Of a stretch of DNA of 64,000 nucleotides, positions 48,226-56,917 are shown one piece after another. Within the stretch, counting starts at the first letter, position 1. Every line of letters starts with the position of its first letter. The notes beneath the pieces are model-generated. The model searched no databases, was not told where the DNA came from, and saw only the letters and a program-made list of their open reading frames with translations. Both the position numbers and the translations under genes were made by a program. Source of the stretch: Microbispora sp. ZYX-F-249. Its GTDB lineage: Bacteria > Actinomycetota > Actinomycetes > Streptosporangiales > Streptosporangiaceae. The stretch is from positions 57,435 to 121,434 of the forward strand of contig NZ_JBDJAW010000025.1 of NCBI RefSeq assembly GCF_039649665.1, given 5' to 3'.

Positions 48226-48921
48226 TCACGTCCTCCGGTCGAGCGGAGCCTCGGGCACGAGGCCCGCCTCGTACGCGAGGATCGCGGCCTGGACGCGGTT
48301 GCGGAGGCCGAGGCGGGCGAGGATCTGGCTGACGTATCCCTTGACCGTGCCCTCGACGAGGTGCAGGCGCCGGGCGATCTCGGCGTTGGACAGGGCGGCC
48401 CCGACCAGCGCCAGCACCTCCCGCTCGCGCTCGCCGAGCCCGGCCACCAGAGCGCGGGCGGTGGCCTCCGTGCCGAGCGGGCGCGCGCGGAGGCGGGTGA
48501 TGACCCGCCGCGTGACGGCGGGGGAGAGGTAGGCGCCGCCGGCGGCGACGGCGCGGACTCCCGCGATCAGTTCGCGGGGGTCGCCCGACTTGAGAAGGAA
48601 GCCGGACGCGCCGGAGCCGAGCGCGCTCGTCACGTAGTCGTCCTCGTTGAACGTCGTGAGCATCACGACGGCGACCTCGGGGAGGACGCGGCGCAGTTCG
48701 GCGGCGGCCGCCAGCCCGTCGAGGCGGGGCATCCGGACGTCGAGCAGGCAGATGGCGGGACGGTGGCGCAGGGCGAGGTCGACGGCCTCGTGCCCGTCGG
48801 CCGCCTCGGCGACGACCTCGATGTCGCCGGCCGTCGCCAGGATGCCCGCGATGCCGGCCCGGATCAGCGCCTCGTCGTCCGCCAGCAGGACGCGGATCGT
48901 GCCCGGCTCACCGATGCTCAT
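48226..48921 (-). CDS. NarL/LuxR-family response regulator
   Basis: A 231-residue regulator with LLADDEALIRAGI, the phospho-Asp in ICLLDVRMPRLDG, Lys in FLLKSGDPRE and the C-terminal HTH LGEREREVLALVGAALSNAEIARRLHLVEGTVKGYV. It starts four bases inside the serine hydrolase gene end and is followed by the kinase after four bases. The operon order is serine hydrolase, regulator, kinase. Confidence 0.95.
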   Translation of the reverse strand: MSIGEPGTIRVLLADDEALIRAGIAGILATAGDIEVVAEAADGHEAVDLALRHRPAICLLDVRMPRLDGLAAAAELRRVLPEVAVVMLTTFNEDDYVTSALGSGASGFLLKSGDPRELIAGVRAVAAGGAYLSPAVTRRVITRLRARPLGTEATARALVAGLGEREREVLALVGAALSNAEIARRLHLVEGTVKGYVSQILARLGLRNRVQAAILAYEAGLVPEAPLDRRT

Positions 48922-50435
48922 GCCGGGACGCTATCAACGGCCCGCCGCCGGGTCCGTACGGCGTGGACGAGACGGGCGGCCACGACGGCGACGGCGGCCA
49001 GCGCCCCGGTGACGGCCCAGACGTACAGCGCGGGCCAGACGTAGGTGAACTGGTCCAGCGTGCCCACCCGGTTGAGCACCACCGTGGCCAGCGCCGGCAG
49101 CCCGAGGTAGAACGCGACGGGCAGCGCGTACGGCGCCAGCCGCGCGACCATCCGCCACGCGGGCCGGCCGGGGCGACGGCGGGTCCAGCGGGGGGCGCGT
49201 ACCACCCCGGCCACGCCGAGGCCCAGGTTGAGCAGCGACAGCGCGCCCAGCCAGGGGTCCACCGACGTCGTGAAGGGCGCGGCGCCCGCGTCGGGCCGCC
49301 CCTCGATCAGGTCGACCAGGCCGTCGCTGATGATCAGCGCGTCGTCTCCCGAGATCATCCCCGTGTTGGTGACGACCGCGATGCCGTACCCGCTGCCGGG
49401 CAGGACGGTCTGCGCGGAGTTGTGCGTGAGCAGCCAGCCGGTGTGCCGCAGCATCGGCGCCCCTCCCGCGGTCCGCTGGGCCGACCAGCCCATGCCGTAC
49501 GTGCTGCCGCCCACACCGGACGGGGCCTGGGTGGCCTCGACGAGGTCGCGGGGGATGGCGCGGCCGGCGCCTGTCTGCGTGATGAGCCACTTGGCCAGGT
49601 CGTCCGCCGTGCTGACGACGCCGTAGGAGCCGTTGACGAACCACTTCGGGTGCGCGCGTTCGATCACCCGGCCGTACGCCCGGACATACCCGGCGCCCGC
49701 GCCGGGCAGGTCCTCGGTGGTGTCCACCGTGCGGGTGGACGCCATGCCGAGCGGCGTGAACACCGTGGCGGCCATGAGATCGGCGAAGGGCATGCCCGAC
49801 ACCACCTCGGCCAGCCGTGCCGCGACCGTGTAGTTGGGGTTGTGGTACATCATCCGGGTGCCCGGCGCCGCCGCCAGCGGAGCCGTCCCGAGCATCGCGA
49901 CGGCGCCCTCGAGGTCGTCCGGCGCGGGGAGCGTCATGTCGGGGAAGGTCCGGTCGCTCATGCCCGAGGTCTGCTGGAGCAGCTGCCGTACGGTGATCCG
50001 CTGAGCCCGGGGGTCGGCCATGGTGAACTCCGGCAGGTACCGGCGGACCGGGGCGTCGAGGTCGATCCTGCCCTCGTCGGCCAGGCGCAGCACCGCGAGG
50101 GCCGTGAACGACTTGGACAGCGAGGCGAGCGGCATCGGGGTGTCCTTGGTGATCGCCTCGCCGCCTGCCGTGTGGCCGTGACCGGCGGCGTACACGACCC
50201 GGTCGCCCTTGACGACCGTCACCACCGCCCCGGGCAGGTCCGTGCGCCGGATGTAGTCGCGTACGTACCGGTCGACGGACTCCGTGGTCGGGCCGGACCG
50301 CCCGGCCGGGCCTGTCGTCCGTGCCGGGGTGTCCGTCGCCGTCGTCGTTCCCGCCGCGGCGGTCGCCGTCGTCCCCGTCATGAGCAGCAGCACACCGGCC
50401 AGGCCGGCGGTCGCGGCGATCCTGCGCATCCGCAC
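48918..50435 (-). CDS. Membrane-anchored serine hydrolase (beta-lactamase fold)
   Basis: A 505-residue exported enzyme. Signal peptide at 1-30, then a long class C domain: SLSK in MPLASLSKSFTALAVLRL, Y-H-N in YHNPNYTVAARL and H-T-G in LRHTGWLLTHNSAQTVLP. The last 110 residues hold three transmembrane helices, so the catalytic domain faces outside and is anchored at its C-terminus. It is the first gene of the response-regulator/kinase operon, which may sense a cell-wall or drug signal produced or removed by this enzyme. Confidence 0.9.
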   Translation of the reverse strand: MRMRRIAATAGLAGVLLLMTGTTATAAAGTTTATDTPARTTGPAGRSGPTTESVDRYVRDYIRRTDLPGAVVTVVKGDRVVYAAGHGHTAGGEAITKDTPMPLASLSKSFTALAVLRLADEGRIDLDAPVRRYLPEFTMADPRAQRITVRQLLQQTSGMSDRTFPDMTLPAPDDLEGAVAMLGTAPLAAAPGTRMMYHNPNYTVAARLAEVVSGMPFADLMAATVFTPLGMASTRTVDTTEDLPGAGAGYVRAYGRVIERAHPKWFVNGSYGVVSTADDLAKWLITQTGAGRAIPRDLVEATQAPSGVGGSTYGMGWSAQRTAGGAPMLRHTGWLLTHNSAQTVLPGSGYGIAVVTNTGMISGDDALIISDGLVDLIEGRPDAGAAPFTTSVDPWLGALSLLNLGLGVAGVVRAPRWTRRRPGRPAWRMVARLAPYALPVAFYLGLPALATVVLNRVGTLDQFTYVWPALYVWAVTGALAAVAVVAARLVHAVRTRRRAVDSVPA

Positions 50436-50566
50436 CGTGTTTCCCCTCCGAGTTTCCGTTCGCAGGTCACGTACGGTATGAGCGGCCGGAGGGGCGGCAC
50501 AGCGGGCGATCGGGAGGTCCTCACCTGACTTTCGTCAGGTCCGGGACCGGGCGGGTCGGCGGCGGA

Positions 50567-51049
50567 TCAGCGGCGGCCGAACCACCGGAGGAAGGAACGC
50601 TTCGGACGCCTCTCGGGAGCGGCCGCGGGGGCGGGCTTCCTCTCGGCGACCGGATGCAGGGCCCGCCACTCGGCGGCGATCTCGTCGGCGTCGATGAGCG
50701 GCTGCACGACGGGCGGACCGGACAGGGGCCTGCGGTAGCTGTCGCGGATCTTGACGTTCATCTCCTCGGCGATCCGGCGCGCCTCGGCCTCGGTGCGCGC
50801 GCCGAGCGCCTCCGCCCTCGCCTCCTCGGCCTCCTTGCGCAGCGCCAGCGTCCCCGGCAGCGGGAACGACAGGTTCTCCGCCCGCATCTTCTGCTTGATC
50901 CACCACATGTCGTCGTGCGGCTTGCCCTGCCCGGGGATGGGCTTGCCGGCGCCCGGCAGATCGTCGAACTCGCCACGTTCGGTGGCCTCGCGGATCTGCC
51001 GGTCGATCCACGACTCGAAGCTCACTCCGAGGGGCTTGCGTTCGGTCAC
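50567..51049 (-). CDS. DUF1992-family (DnaJ-homologue subfamily C28-like) protein
   Basis: A 160-residue protein with the DUF1992 signature: FESWIDRQIREATERGEFDDLPGAGKPIPG and DDMWWIKQKMRAENLSFPLPG, then a long helix EEARAEALGARTEAEARRIAEEMN and a basic C-terminal tail. The family includes J-domain-like proteins of unknown role. Start GTG at 51049 with AGGTGAGG upstream. Monocistronic. Confidence 0.92.
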   Translation of the reverse strand: MTERKPLGVSFESWIDRQIREATERGEFDDLPGAGKPIPGQGKPHDDMWWIKQKMRAENLSFPLPGTLALRKEAEEARAEALGARTEAEARRIAEEMNVKIRDSYRRPLSGPPVVQPLIDADEIAAEWRALHPVAERKPAPAAAPERRPKRSFLRWFGRR

Positions 51050-51133
51050 GGCCTCACCTCGCAAACGACGCGGTCGGCATCCTCCTGCGAGGATAACTTT
51101 CCGGCCTGAGCCGCCAGGGTCCCAGGGGACGGC

Positions 51134-52006
51134 TCAGGGGACGCGCAACAGGTCGATCACCCCCGTGGTGCCCTCGCCGGCATGGCCGTCCGCGAGCCGC
51201 CGCTCCATCAGGGTCATGAACGGCGTGAGCAGTTCGGGGCTGACCTTCTGCTCCTCGGCCGTCCGCAGCAGGGTCGCGTTGCCCCGGACCATCATCGCCA
51301 GGTTGGACGTGACGTTCTTCGTGTAGTCGCCGCTGTCCAGGTGGTCGGCGACGCCGTACGCGTACGGGGCCATCGCCTTCAGCCAGCCCACGACGAGGTC
51401 GGCGAAGCCCTTCGGGGGAATCTCCTCGCGGACGAGCGCGAAGGCGTGCGCCACCCCCGCGAACATGCCCGTCATCGCGCTCAGCAGCGCCACGTCGTGG
51501 AGAGCGGCGAGCCCGGGGTCCTCGCCGGTGTAGACGGTGGCGGCGGGCACGGCCAGCGTGCCCGCGTGGGCCTCGAACACCGCCCGGGAGCCGCTGTAGA
51601 AGACGTAGGCGCCGGAGCCCGGCACGCCGACCATGGGCGGAACCGCCATGACACCGCCGTCCAGGAAGCGCGCGCCGCGCTCCTCGGCCCACCGCGCGCG
51701 GGACCGGGCCTCCTCCGGGGTGCCGGTGGTCAGGTCGACCAGATCCTTGCCGGACAGGTCGGCGTCGGCGAGGGCCTCGCCGACCGAGGCGTGGTCGAGC
51801 AGGCAGACGACCACGAGATCGCTCGCCGCCACGGCCTCGGCGGCGGTAGCGGCGGCACGGGCGCCCTCCAGGGCCTCGGCCCTTTCCGGCGTGCGGTTCC
51901 AGACGGTCAGAGGATGCCCGGCGGCGAGCCAGGCGCGGGCGAGCGCGCCGCCCATCGCGCCCAGCCCGAGGAGGGACAGCGGAGACTTCTCAGCGTTGTG
52001 GGTCAT
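51134..52006 (-). CDS. Imine-reductase-like NADPH-dependent oxidoreductase
   Basis: A 290-residue enzyme of the beta-hydroxyacid dehydrogenase/IRED family. The Rossmann loop is GLGAMGGALARAWLAAGH, the NADPH selector WNRTPERAEAL, then LDGGVMAVPPMVGVPGSGAYVFYSG and GEDPGLAALHDVALLSAMTGMFAG, which are typical of imine reductases. It should reduce a cyclic imine or similar carbon-nitrogen double bond. Divergent from the HxlR gene, which probably represses it. The native substrate is unknown. Confidence 0.88.
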   Translation of the reverse strand: MTHNAEKSPLSLLGLGAMGGALARAWLAAGHPLTVWNRTPERAEALEGARAAATAAEAVAASDLVVVCLLDHASVGEALADADLSGKDLVDLTTGTPEEARSRARWAEERGARFLDGGVMAVPPMVGVPGSGAYVFYSGSRAVFEAHAGTLAVPAATVYTGEDPGLAALHDVALLSAMTGMFAGVAHAFALVREEIPPKGFADLVVGWLKAMAPYAYGVADHLDSGDYTKNVTSNLAMMVRGNATLLRTAEEQKVSPELLTPFMTLMERRLADGHAGEGTTGVIDLLRVP

Positions 52007-52103
52007 GCCGATTAGGCTGGTCACGAGCCCCGAGCCGATCAAGTACGCACTTTCGAGTGGGTGCTTACCCCGGGGTGAGCGAGCAGCCAGGAGGGGGTGG
52101 GGC

Positions 52104-52478
52104 ATGCGGACCGCACGGCGTCCCGGCGCGTCCGGATGCGGGATCGACGCCGCGATGGAGGTGATCGGCGGGAAGTGGAAGAGCTCGATCCTCTGGGCGC
52201 TGAACGAGCGCGCGTGCCGTTTCGGCGAGCTGCGCAGGATGCTCCCCGGCGTGACCGAGAAGGTGCTCGCCTCGCACCTGCGGGAGATGGAGACCGACGG
52301 CATCGTGCACCGCGAGGTGTACGACGAGGTGCCGCCGCGCGTCGAATACTCCCTGACCCCGCTCGGCGTCACGCTGAACGAGGCACTGGCGCCGCTCGGC
52401 GAGTGGGGACGGGAGCACCTGCTCGGCGGACGGGCCGATCACCACGTCGACGCCACCGGAGACCGGGTCTCCGGATGA
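52104..52478 (+). CDS. HxlR-family regulator
   Basis: A 124-residue HxlR-type winged-helix regulator: CGIDAAMEVIGGKWKSSILWALNERACRFGELRRMLPGVTEKVLASHLREMETDGIVHREVYDEVPPRVEYSLTPLG is the complete family domain with its one N-terminal Cys, often a redox or aldehyde sensor. GGAGGGG stands just before the ATG. Divergent from the imine-reductase-like gene; the shared region has AAGTACGCACTT and GAGTGGGTGCTTAC, a likely operator. Confidence 0.92.
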   Translation: MRTARRPGASGCGIDAAMEVIGGKWKSSILWALNERACRFGELRRMLPGVTEKVLASHLREMETDGIVHREVYDEVPPRVEYSLTPLGVTLNEALAPLGEWGREHLLGGRADHHVDATGDRVSG

Positions 52479-52696
52479 GCCCCACCGCCCCGAGGTGAGG
52501 TGTCACGGCCGGACCGCCCGGGTGGGAACGCCGCCCCGCGATCCCTGACGCGCGCATGCGCGGGCACGGTCGGTGCTCGCGGCGCGAGGGCCGGTCGTGG
52601 GGGTGCACCCCGCGGTGCGGAGCGCGTTCCTGGGATCGTCCCGTGCTGTCGGAGCGCGCCTCCTGAGGCGGCATGCGCCGATGAGCGGCCCGGGGT

Positions 52697-53143
52697 TCAG
52701 GGGGTGGTCTCGTGGCCGGGCTGTCCGGGTGTGCGCCGCTGCTGCTTCAGCTCGGCCTCGTAGAGGTGCCGGACTCCCCCGGCCAGCTCGTTGCGCGCCT
52801 GGCGTTCCAGCTCCTGGAAGGTCGCGTAGTAGCCGTCGTCGTACTCCTCGACGATCTGGAAGGTCCAGCGGCCCTGGATGACGTTGCGGCCGATCAGCTC
52901 GCGCTCGATCCGGTCGGCCCACTTGTCGTGGCCGGCCTGCCGCAGCAGCCGTACGGCGTTGTCCAGCTCGAAGTCCGCCGTCCCGGTGAGCTGGTGGAAG
53001 GCGTACAGATGGCCTCTGACCCGGTGGATGGTCTCCAGCGCCTTGCTGAGCCTGCCCAGCGCGTCGACGGTCACGTCGTCCAGCCCTTCGGGGCGGCGGT
53101 GATCGGGGTCGGGCAGGGCGGCGGGTTCCTCACGTTCGGTCAT
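52697..53143 (-). CDS. Conserved actinobacterial hypothetical protein
   Basis: A 148-residue soluble protein, mostly helical: LGRLSKALETIHRVRGHLYAFHQLTGTADFELDNAVRLLRQAGHDKWADRIERELIGRNVIQGRWTFQIVEEYDDGYY. The pattern recurs in Actinobacteria as a stand-alone protein but has no named function. It is 59 bases downstream of the CDP-alcohol phosphotransferase gene on the same strand, perhaps in one unit. The ATG at 53143 has no clear ribosome site. Confidence 0.75.
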   Translation of the reverse strand: MTEREEPAALPDPDHRRPEGLDDVTVDALGRLSKALETIHRVRGHLYAFHQLTGTADFELDNAVRLLRQAGHDKWADRIERELIGRNVIQGRWTFQIVEEYDDGYYATFQELERQARNELAGGVRHLYEAELKQQRRTPGQPGHETTP

Positions 53144-53202
53144 GTCCCCACCGCTACCCCACCCGAGGGCACCTCTACCGGCGCGGACACCGCCGGGGAC
53201 GA

Positions 53203-54114
53203 TCATCCGGCGGGGCTGCCCGAGACGGACGGTTCGGCGGACGAGCGGATCGTGGCCAGCGCGCGGTTGAGGTCCCGCGACGACAGCACGAGCTTGTACA
53301 TGATGGCGGCCTCGAAGAACAGCAGCAGGGTGGCCGCGCCGATCGTGACCGGGATGACCGCGCCGGTCAGCGGGCCGATGATGAACACGGCCATCTGGAA
53401 CTCGATGCCGCTGACCAGGTGCGTGCGGATCCGGTGCGCACGCAGCCACTCGCGCAGGCCGGGATACCAGGAGAAGCGGTCGCGGAACTCCTTCTGCAGG
53501 TCCACGGCGTCCGTCAGGCGGATCCTGATCTCGTCGGGGTCGGCGTCGAGGTCGTCGTGCGACAGGGACGCCGGCAGCGTGACCGGACCGCCGCCCGCCG
53601 ACTCCTCGTAGGCCTGTCGCAGCGCCCGGCGCATCTGGCGGCGGACCTTGGCGATCTGCAGGGCGTCGACGTAACGCAGCATGTCGAGGAACACCACGGC
53701 GATGCCGAGGGCCAGGAAGACGTCCTGCCCCGTCGCGGCGTACTGCCCCCACATCAGAGCGGCCGTGCAGGCCAGCACGCGGATGCGGTCGAAGACGTAG
53801 TCGAGCCAGCCGCCGAGGACCGTCCCCGTGCCCTTGAGCCGCGCGATCTTCCCGTCCATGCAGTCGAGGACGAAGCTCACGTGGTAGAGGACGGCGCCGG
53901 CGACCAGCCACGGCCACTCGGCCCGCAGGAAGCACCAGGCCGAGCCCAGACCGAGCACGAAGGCGCCCCAGGTGATCTGGTTCGGGGTGACGGACGTGCG
54001 GTTGGCGGTCGTCACCACCAGCCTGCCCGCCAGTGGATCCACCAGGAAAACGGTCCACCAGGCGTCGCGTGCCTTATATGTCCGAGAGCGTACGTCATGC
54101 AGTGTGAACGTCAT
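53203..54114 (-). CDS. CDP-alcohol phosphatidyltransferase-family protein
   Basis: A 303-residue membrane enzyme. The family motif D-G-x2-A-R-x8-G-x3-D-x3-D is complete in DCMDGKIARLKGTGTVLGGWLDYVFDR. About six hydrophobic segments are seen. N-terminal and C-terminal arms are longer than in PgsA-type enzymes. It should transfer a phospho-alcohol from a CDP-linked donor to another alcohol, for a phospholipid or polar-lipid head group. The ATG at 54114 has no strong ribosome site. Confidence 0.9.
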   Translation of the reverse strand: MTFTLHDVRSRTYKARDAWWTVFLVDPLAGRLVVTTANRTSVTPNQITWGAFVLGLGSAWCFLRAEWPWLVAGAVLYHVSFVLDCMDGKIARLKGTGTVLGGWLDYVFDRIRVLACTAALMWGQYAATGQDVFLALGIAVVFLDMLRYVDALQIAKVRRQMRRALRQAYEESAGGGPVTLPASLSHDDLDADPDEIRIRLTDAVDLQKEFRDRFSWYPGLREWLRAHRIRTHLVSGIEFQMAVFIIGPLTGAVIPVTIGAATLLLFFEAAIMYKLVLSSRDLNRALATIRSSAEPSVSGSPAG

Positions 54115-54155
54115 TTGGGGGGCTTTCTCATCTGTGGAAGATTTGCGGGAAAACG

Positions 54156-54287
54156 TCAGAAGTCGTCATCCAGATCTTCCGTTTCGTCCGAATCGTCATC
54201 CTGGTCGAGCGCGTGTGAGTCGTCGCCCAGATGCAGATCATCGGCGTCGAGCAGCGTCGCCATGTGCTGGAGAAGCATCTTAAGCAT
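54156..54287 (-). CDS. Possible short, very acidic protein
   Basis: Reading from the ATG at 54287 (AGGG upstream) gives 43 residues: MLKMLLQHMATLLDADD followed by an Asp/Glu-rich tail ending DDDF. The frame is open further upstream to a possible ATG at 54404. Composition is A/T-richer than the surroundings. A helix plus acidic tail resembles some RiPP leaders or DNA mimics, but it may be chance. Low confidence. Confidence 0.35.
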   Translation of the reverse strand: MLKMLLQHMATLLDADDLHLGDDSHALDQDDDSDETEDLDDDF

Positions 54288-54443
54288 TTGTATGCCCTTT
54301 GCCCGGCGTTTGTTGTACCACTGCTCATCAAAGCACCGCCCGGCGACCCTCGTCGACTTTTTCCACAGGCCGTCGGCGTATGTGGAAGTGACGAGAAAAA
54401 GCAAATTCCGGCTTTTTCGGTATATCTACGTTCGCCGTACGGC

Positions 54444-54929
54444 TCAGGCGACGGCGCGGGCGAGATCCGAGAGCCACCGCTCGTGGTTCGCCCTGAGCAT
54501 GGGCTCCCGGTAGAAGAGCGGAAGCAGCGGGCCGGCGAGCGACTCTTCCACGGTGATCCTGGTGCCCCCGCCCTGCAGCGGTTCCAGGACGTGCCGGTCC
54601 ACCGCCCTGTAGCGGCCGAGGAAGGTGCCCGTCCAGGTGAGTTCCCGTGCCGGTTCGACCACGGCGAACCGCGACCGCAGGGGCACGCCGTTCAGCCTCC
54701 ACCGGAAGGACGCCCCGGGACGCACCTCGCCGAGTTCGGTGATCCGGATGTGGGAGGCCCACGACGGCCATGCCCGCAGGTCGGCCATGACCTCCCAGAC
54801 GCGGTCCGCGGTGGCATCCACGACCAGGTGGGAGGAGGAGATCAGTTGGGCGCGGGGGTCGAGGCGTCCCCGTGCGGCGTACTCGTCGTGCAGGACGGCA
54901 AGGGACGGGCCCGAATAGAGCAGCGACAC
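54444..54929 (-). CDS. SRPBCC (START/Bet v 1-like) family protein
   Basis: A 161-residue protein of the SRPBCC fold: SSSHLVVDATADRVWEVMADLRAWPSWASHIRITELGEV, GVPLRSRFAVVEPARELTWTGTFLGRYRAVDRHVLEP and TRITVEESLAGPLLPLFY match polyketide-cyclase/CoxG-like members. It probably binds a hydrophobic ligand. The start is the GTG at 54929 with GGAGA upstream; the longer frame reads through the operator region. Two inverted repeats upstream indicate repression by an unknown protein. Confidence 0.88.
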   Translation of the reverse strand: MSLLYSGPSLAVLHDEYAARGRLDPRAQLISSSHLVVDATADRVWEVMADLRAWPSWASHIRITELGEVRPGASFRWRLNGVPLRSRFAVVEPARELTWTGTFLGRYRAVDRHVLEPLQGGGTRITVEESLAGPLLPLFYREPMLRANHERWLSDLARAVA

Positions 54930-54962
54930 GGACGTCTCCAATCGAGATATATGCTCTTTATC

Positions 54963-55010
54963 GAGAGCGATGCTCTCTATTGCGTGCGAGCCTGTCAAGA
55001 GCAGTGCTCT
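54963..55010. promoter_or_regulatory. Paired operator palindromes before the SRPBCC gene
   Basis: GAGAGC-GAT-GCTCTC at 54963-54977 and AGAGC-AGT-GCTCT at 54998-55010, centres 34 bases apart. TetR- and MarR-type repressors bind such sites. No regulator of this kind lies nearby. Confidence 0.65.
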
Positions 55011-55117
55011 CTGAACCGTGACGGAGGGACCGAGCGGGCGTCAGAGGTGTCACCGGCCGGCTCCGGAGGAGGAAATGGCGTCGACGTGGCCGTCGCCGGC
55101 CGCTTAGGGTGCGGGCC

Positions 55118-55606
55118 ATGACGGACAGCCCCGGTACGGGCCAGTGCGACTGCGGCGCCGCCGCCGGTCCGCTGGGCGAGTGCGCGGACTACTACTACGC
55201 GATCCTGGCCGAGGAACAGGCCGATCCCCGGATGTACCAGTGGCACGCGGTCGTGGTCTGCGCGTATCTCCTGCAGCACCCTTCCCGGGCCCACGAGAAG
55301 TACCTCGACGTGCAGTTCCGCATGCTGCGGCTCTATCTGGACCAGGGCCTCGACGCGCTGCTGCGCGTGACGGCGCATCAGGTGGCGCGCAACAAGCACG
55401 GGGTGCGGTCGGGCTACGACATGGCGCCTTTCGCGGCGTACGGCCCGATCCCCCAGGGCGGCTCCCCCGGGTCCTTCCGCGCAGGCTTCTCCGGGATGCC
55501 GTTCAGGGACGGCAGCTTCGTGTCCGACGGGCACGCGGCGTACGGCGAACGCATACACGCCATCGCCGAAGCGACCGTGGAGTCATGGACGAGCGGCACG
55601 GCCTGA
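55118..55606 (+). CDS. DUF5946-family protein
   Basis: A 162-residue protein of the DUF5946 family: CDCGAAAGPLGECADYYYAILAEEQADPRMYQWHAVVVCAYLLQHPS is the conserved start with two or three Cys that may bind a metal, and later FRMLRLYLDQG. It recurs in actinobacteria without assigned function. The start is the ATG at 55118, two codons after an alternative in-frame ATG region. No operon partner. Confidence 0.8.
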   Translation: MTDSPGTGQCDCGAAAGPLGECADYYYAILAEEQADPRMYQWHAVVVCAYLLQHPSRAHEKYLDVQFRMLRLYLDQGLDALLRVTAHQVARNKHGVRSGYDMAPFAAYGPIPQGGSPGSFRAGFSGMPFRDGSFVSDGHAAYGERIHAIAEATVESWTSGTA

Positions 55607-55671
55607 AAACACGCGGCGCTCCCACCCGGGGTCGCACGGACCGGGGGTGGAAGCGCCGTGGAGAACGGAGC

Positions 55672-56772
55672 CTATCCCTGCAGGGCGTCCTGGCCGGCGG
55701 ACGGGGAGGCCGAGGGCGAGGGCGAAGCGGAGGCCGACGCCGAGCCCGCGGGCAGCGCGCTGCCGCGCTTCCACTGGTTCCAGCTCAGCTGCCAGTAGCT
55801 CCAGCCGTTACGCCAGTCGAGCTTGCGCTTGGTGCCGGTGACCTCGATGACGTCACCGCGCTGGCTGATGCCGTAGAACCACTTGGCCCCCGCGGGGGTG
55901 GCGCGCACGCAACCGTGGCTCTGGTTCGACTTGCCCAGGAACTGGTAGTCGCCCGCGCTCTGGTGGACGTACTCGCCGCTGTCGGAGATCCGGACCGCCC
56001 AGGGGATCTCCAGCTTGTAGTAGAGCGGGTCCTTGGGGTCGGTGACGCCGAGCCAGGACGAGGTCATCGTCTCGACCCGCTTCTTGCCCATCGCGAGGTG
56101 CACGCCGGTGGTCGTGAGGTAGACGTCGACGCCGTTGCGCGGCAGGCCGCCGCGGCCCGCGCTGATCGGGATGGTCTTGGCCAGCTTCCCGTCGCGGCGC
56201 ACCTTCATCACGTGCCGCTTGGTGTCGACCACCGAGATGTTGGCGGTGCCGACGGCGAAGCGGCGCGAGACGTCCTTGGCGGCCTCGTTGCCGGGGATCT
56301 GGCTCAGCCGGGCGGTGAACAGGACCTTCTGGTGCGGCTTCCAGTAGGTCTTGGTGCGGTAGACGACCTTGCGGTCGGAGACCCAGCGCCACGCGCCCTC
56401 GGTGGGCTTGTCGGCCTGGACCTGCAGCACCGCTTCGGCGGCCGCCCGGTTACGGACCGTACGGTCGAAGGTGACGATGATCGGGAAACCGACGCCGACC
56501 CGCTCGACCTTCTCCCCCATGGGGGTGATGTCGGCGATGCCGAGCTTCGGCTTTCCCGCCTTGCGCGCCGTCCTGGACGCGGCGCGCGGGGCGCTCGCCG
56601 CCGTCGCTTTGGCCGCGTCCCGGGCCTGAGCGGCCGGAGCCTGAGTGGCGATACCGGCCGCACCAGTGACTGATGCGGCGGGAGTGGGTGTGCCTCCCGC
56701 CGAGCAGGCCGTAGCGACGGCGATGGCGGCGACGGAGAGTGTGACGTGGGCCGCCCGCCGGAGGGTGTTCAC
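55672..56772 (-). CDS. L,D-transpeptidase (Ig-like domain plus YkuD), lipoprotein
   Basis: A 366-residue exported enzyme. The signal peptide ends at the lipobox ATACSAGG (Cys at about 23), giving a lipoprotein. Then Ala-rich linker, an Ig-like domain (about 90-165) and the YkuD catalytic domain with the motif SHGCVRATPAGAKWFYG, whose Cys forms the acyl-enzyme. A WRNGWSYWQLSWNQW tail and a disordered Ser/Ala/Pro C-terminus follow. It makes 3-3 cross-links in peptidoglycan and is the type found in actinobacteria. No ribosome site is obvious. Confidence 0.95.
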   Translation of the reverse strand: MNTLRRAAHVTLSVAAIAVATACSAGGTPTPAASVTGAAGIATQAPAAQARDAAKATAASAPRAASRTARKAGKPKLGIADITPMGEKVERVGVGFPIIVTFDRTVRNRAAAEAVLQVQADKPTEGAWRWVSDRKVVYRTKTYWKPHQKVLFTARLSQIPGNEAAKDVSRRFAVGTANISVVDTKRHVMKVRRDGKLAKTIPISAGRGGLPRNGVDVYLTTTGVHLAMGKKRVETMTSSWLGVTDPKDPLYYKLEIPWAVRISDSGEYVHQSAGDYQFLGKSNQSHGCVRATPAGAKWFYGISQRGDVIEVTGTKRKLDWRNGWSYWQLSWNQWKRGSALPAGSASASASPSPSASPSAGQDALQG

Positions 56773-56917
56773 GGTCTACTCCTCATAGGGTGTTTCACAG
56801 CGGTTTGCACTGACTTGGAACGTGTGAAACCGCTGTTTTGTGCGACCCATTCCGTAACGATCATGTAACGCCGGGAGGGGCGATACTGTCGGCGCATGCG
56901 TTCCCATCGAGGCAGCC

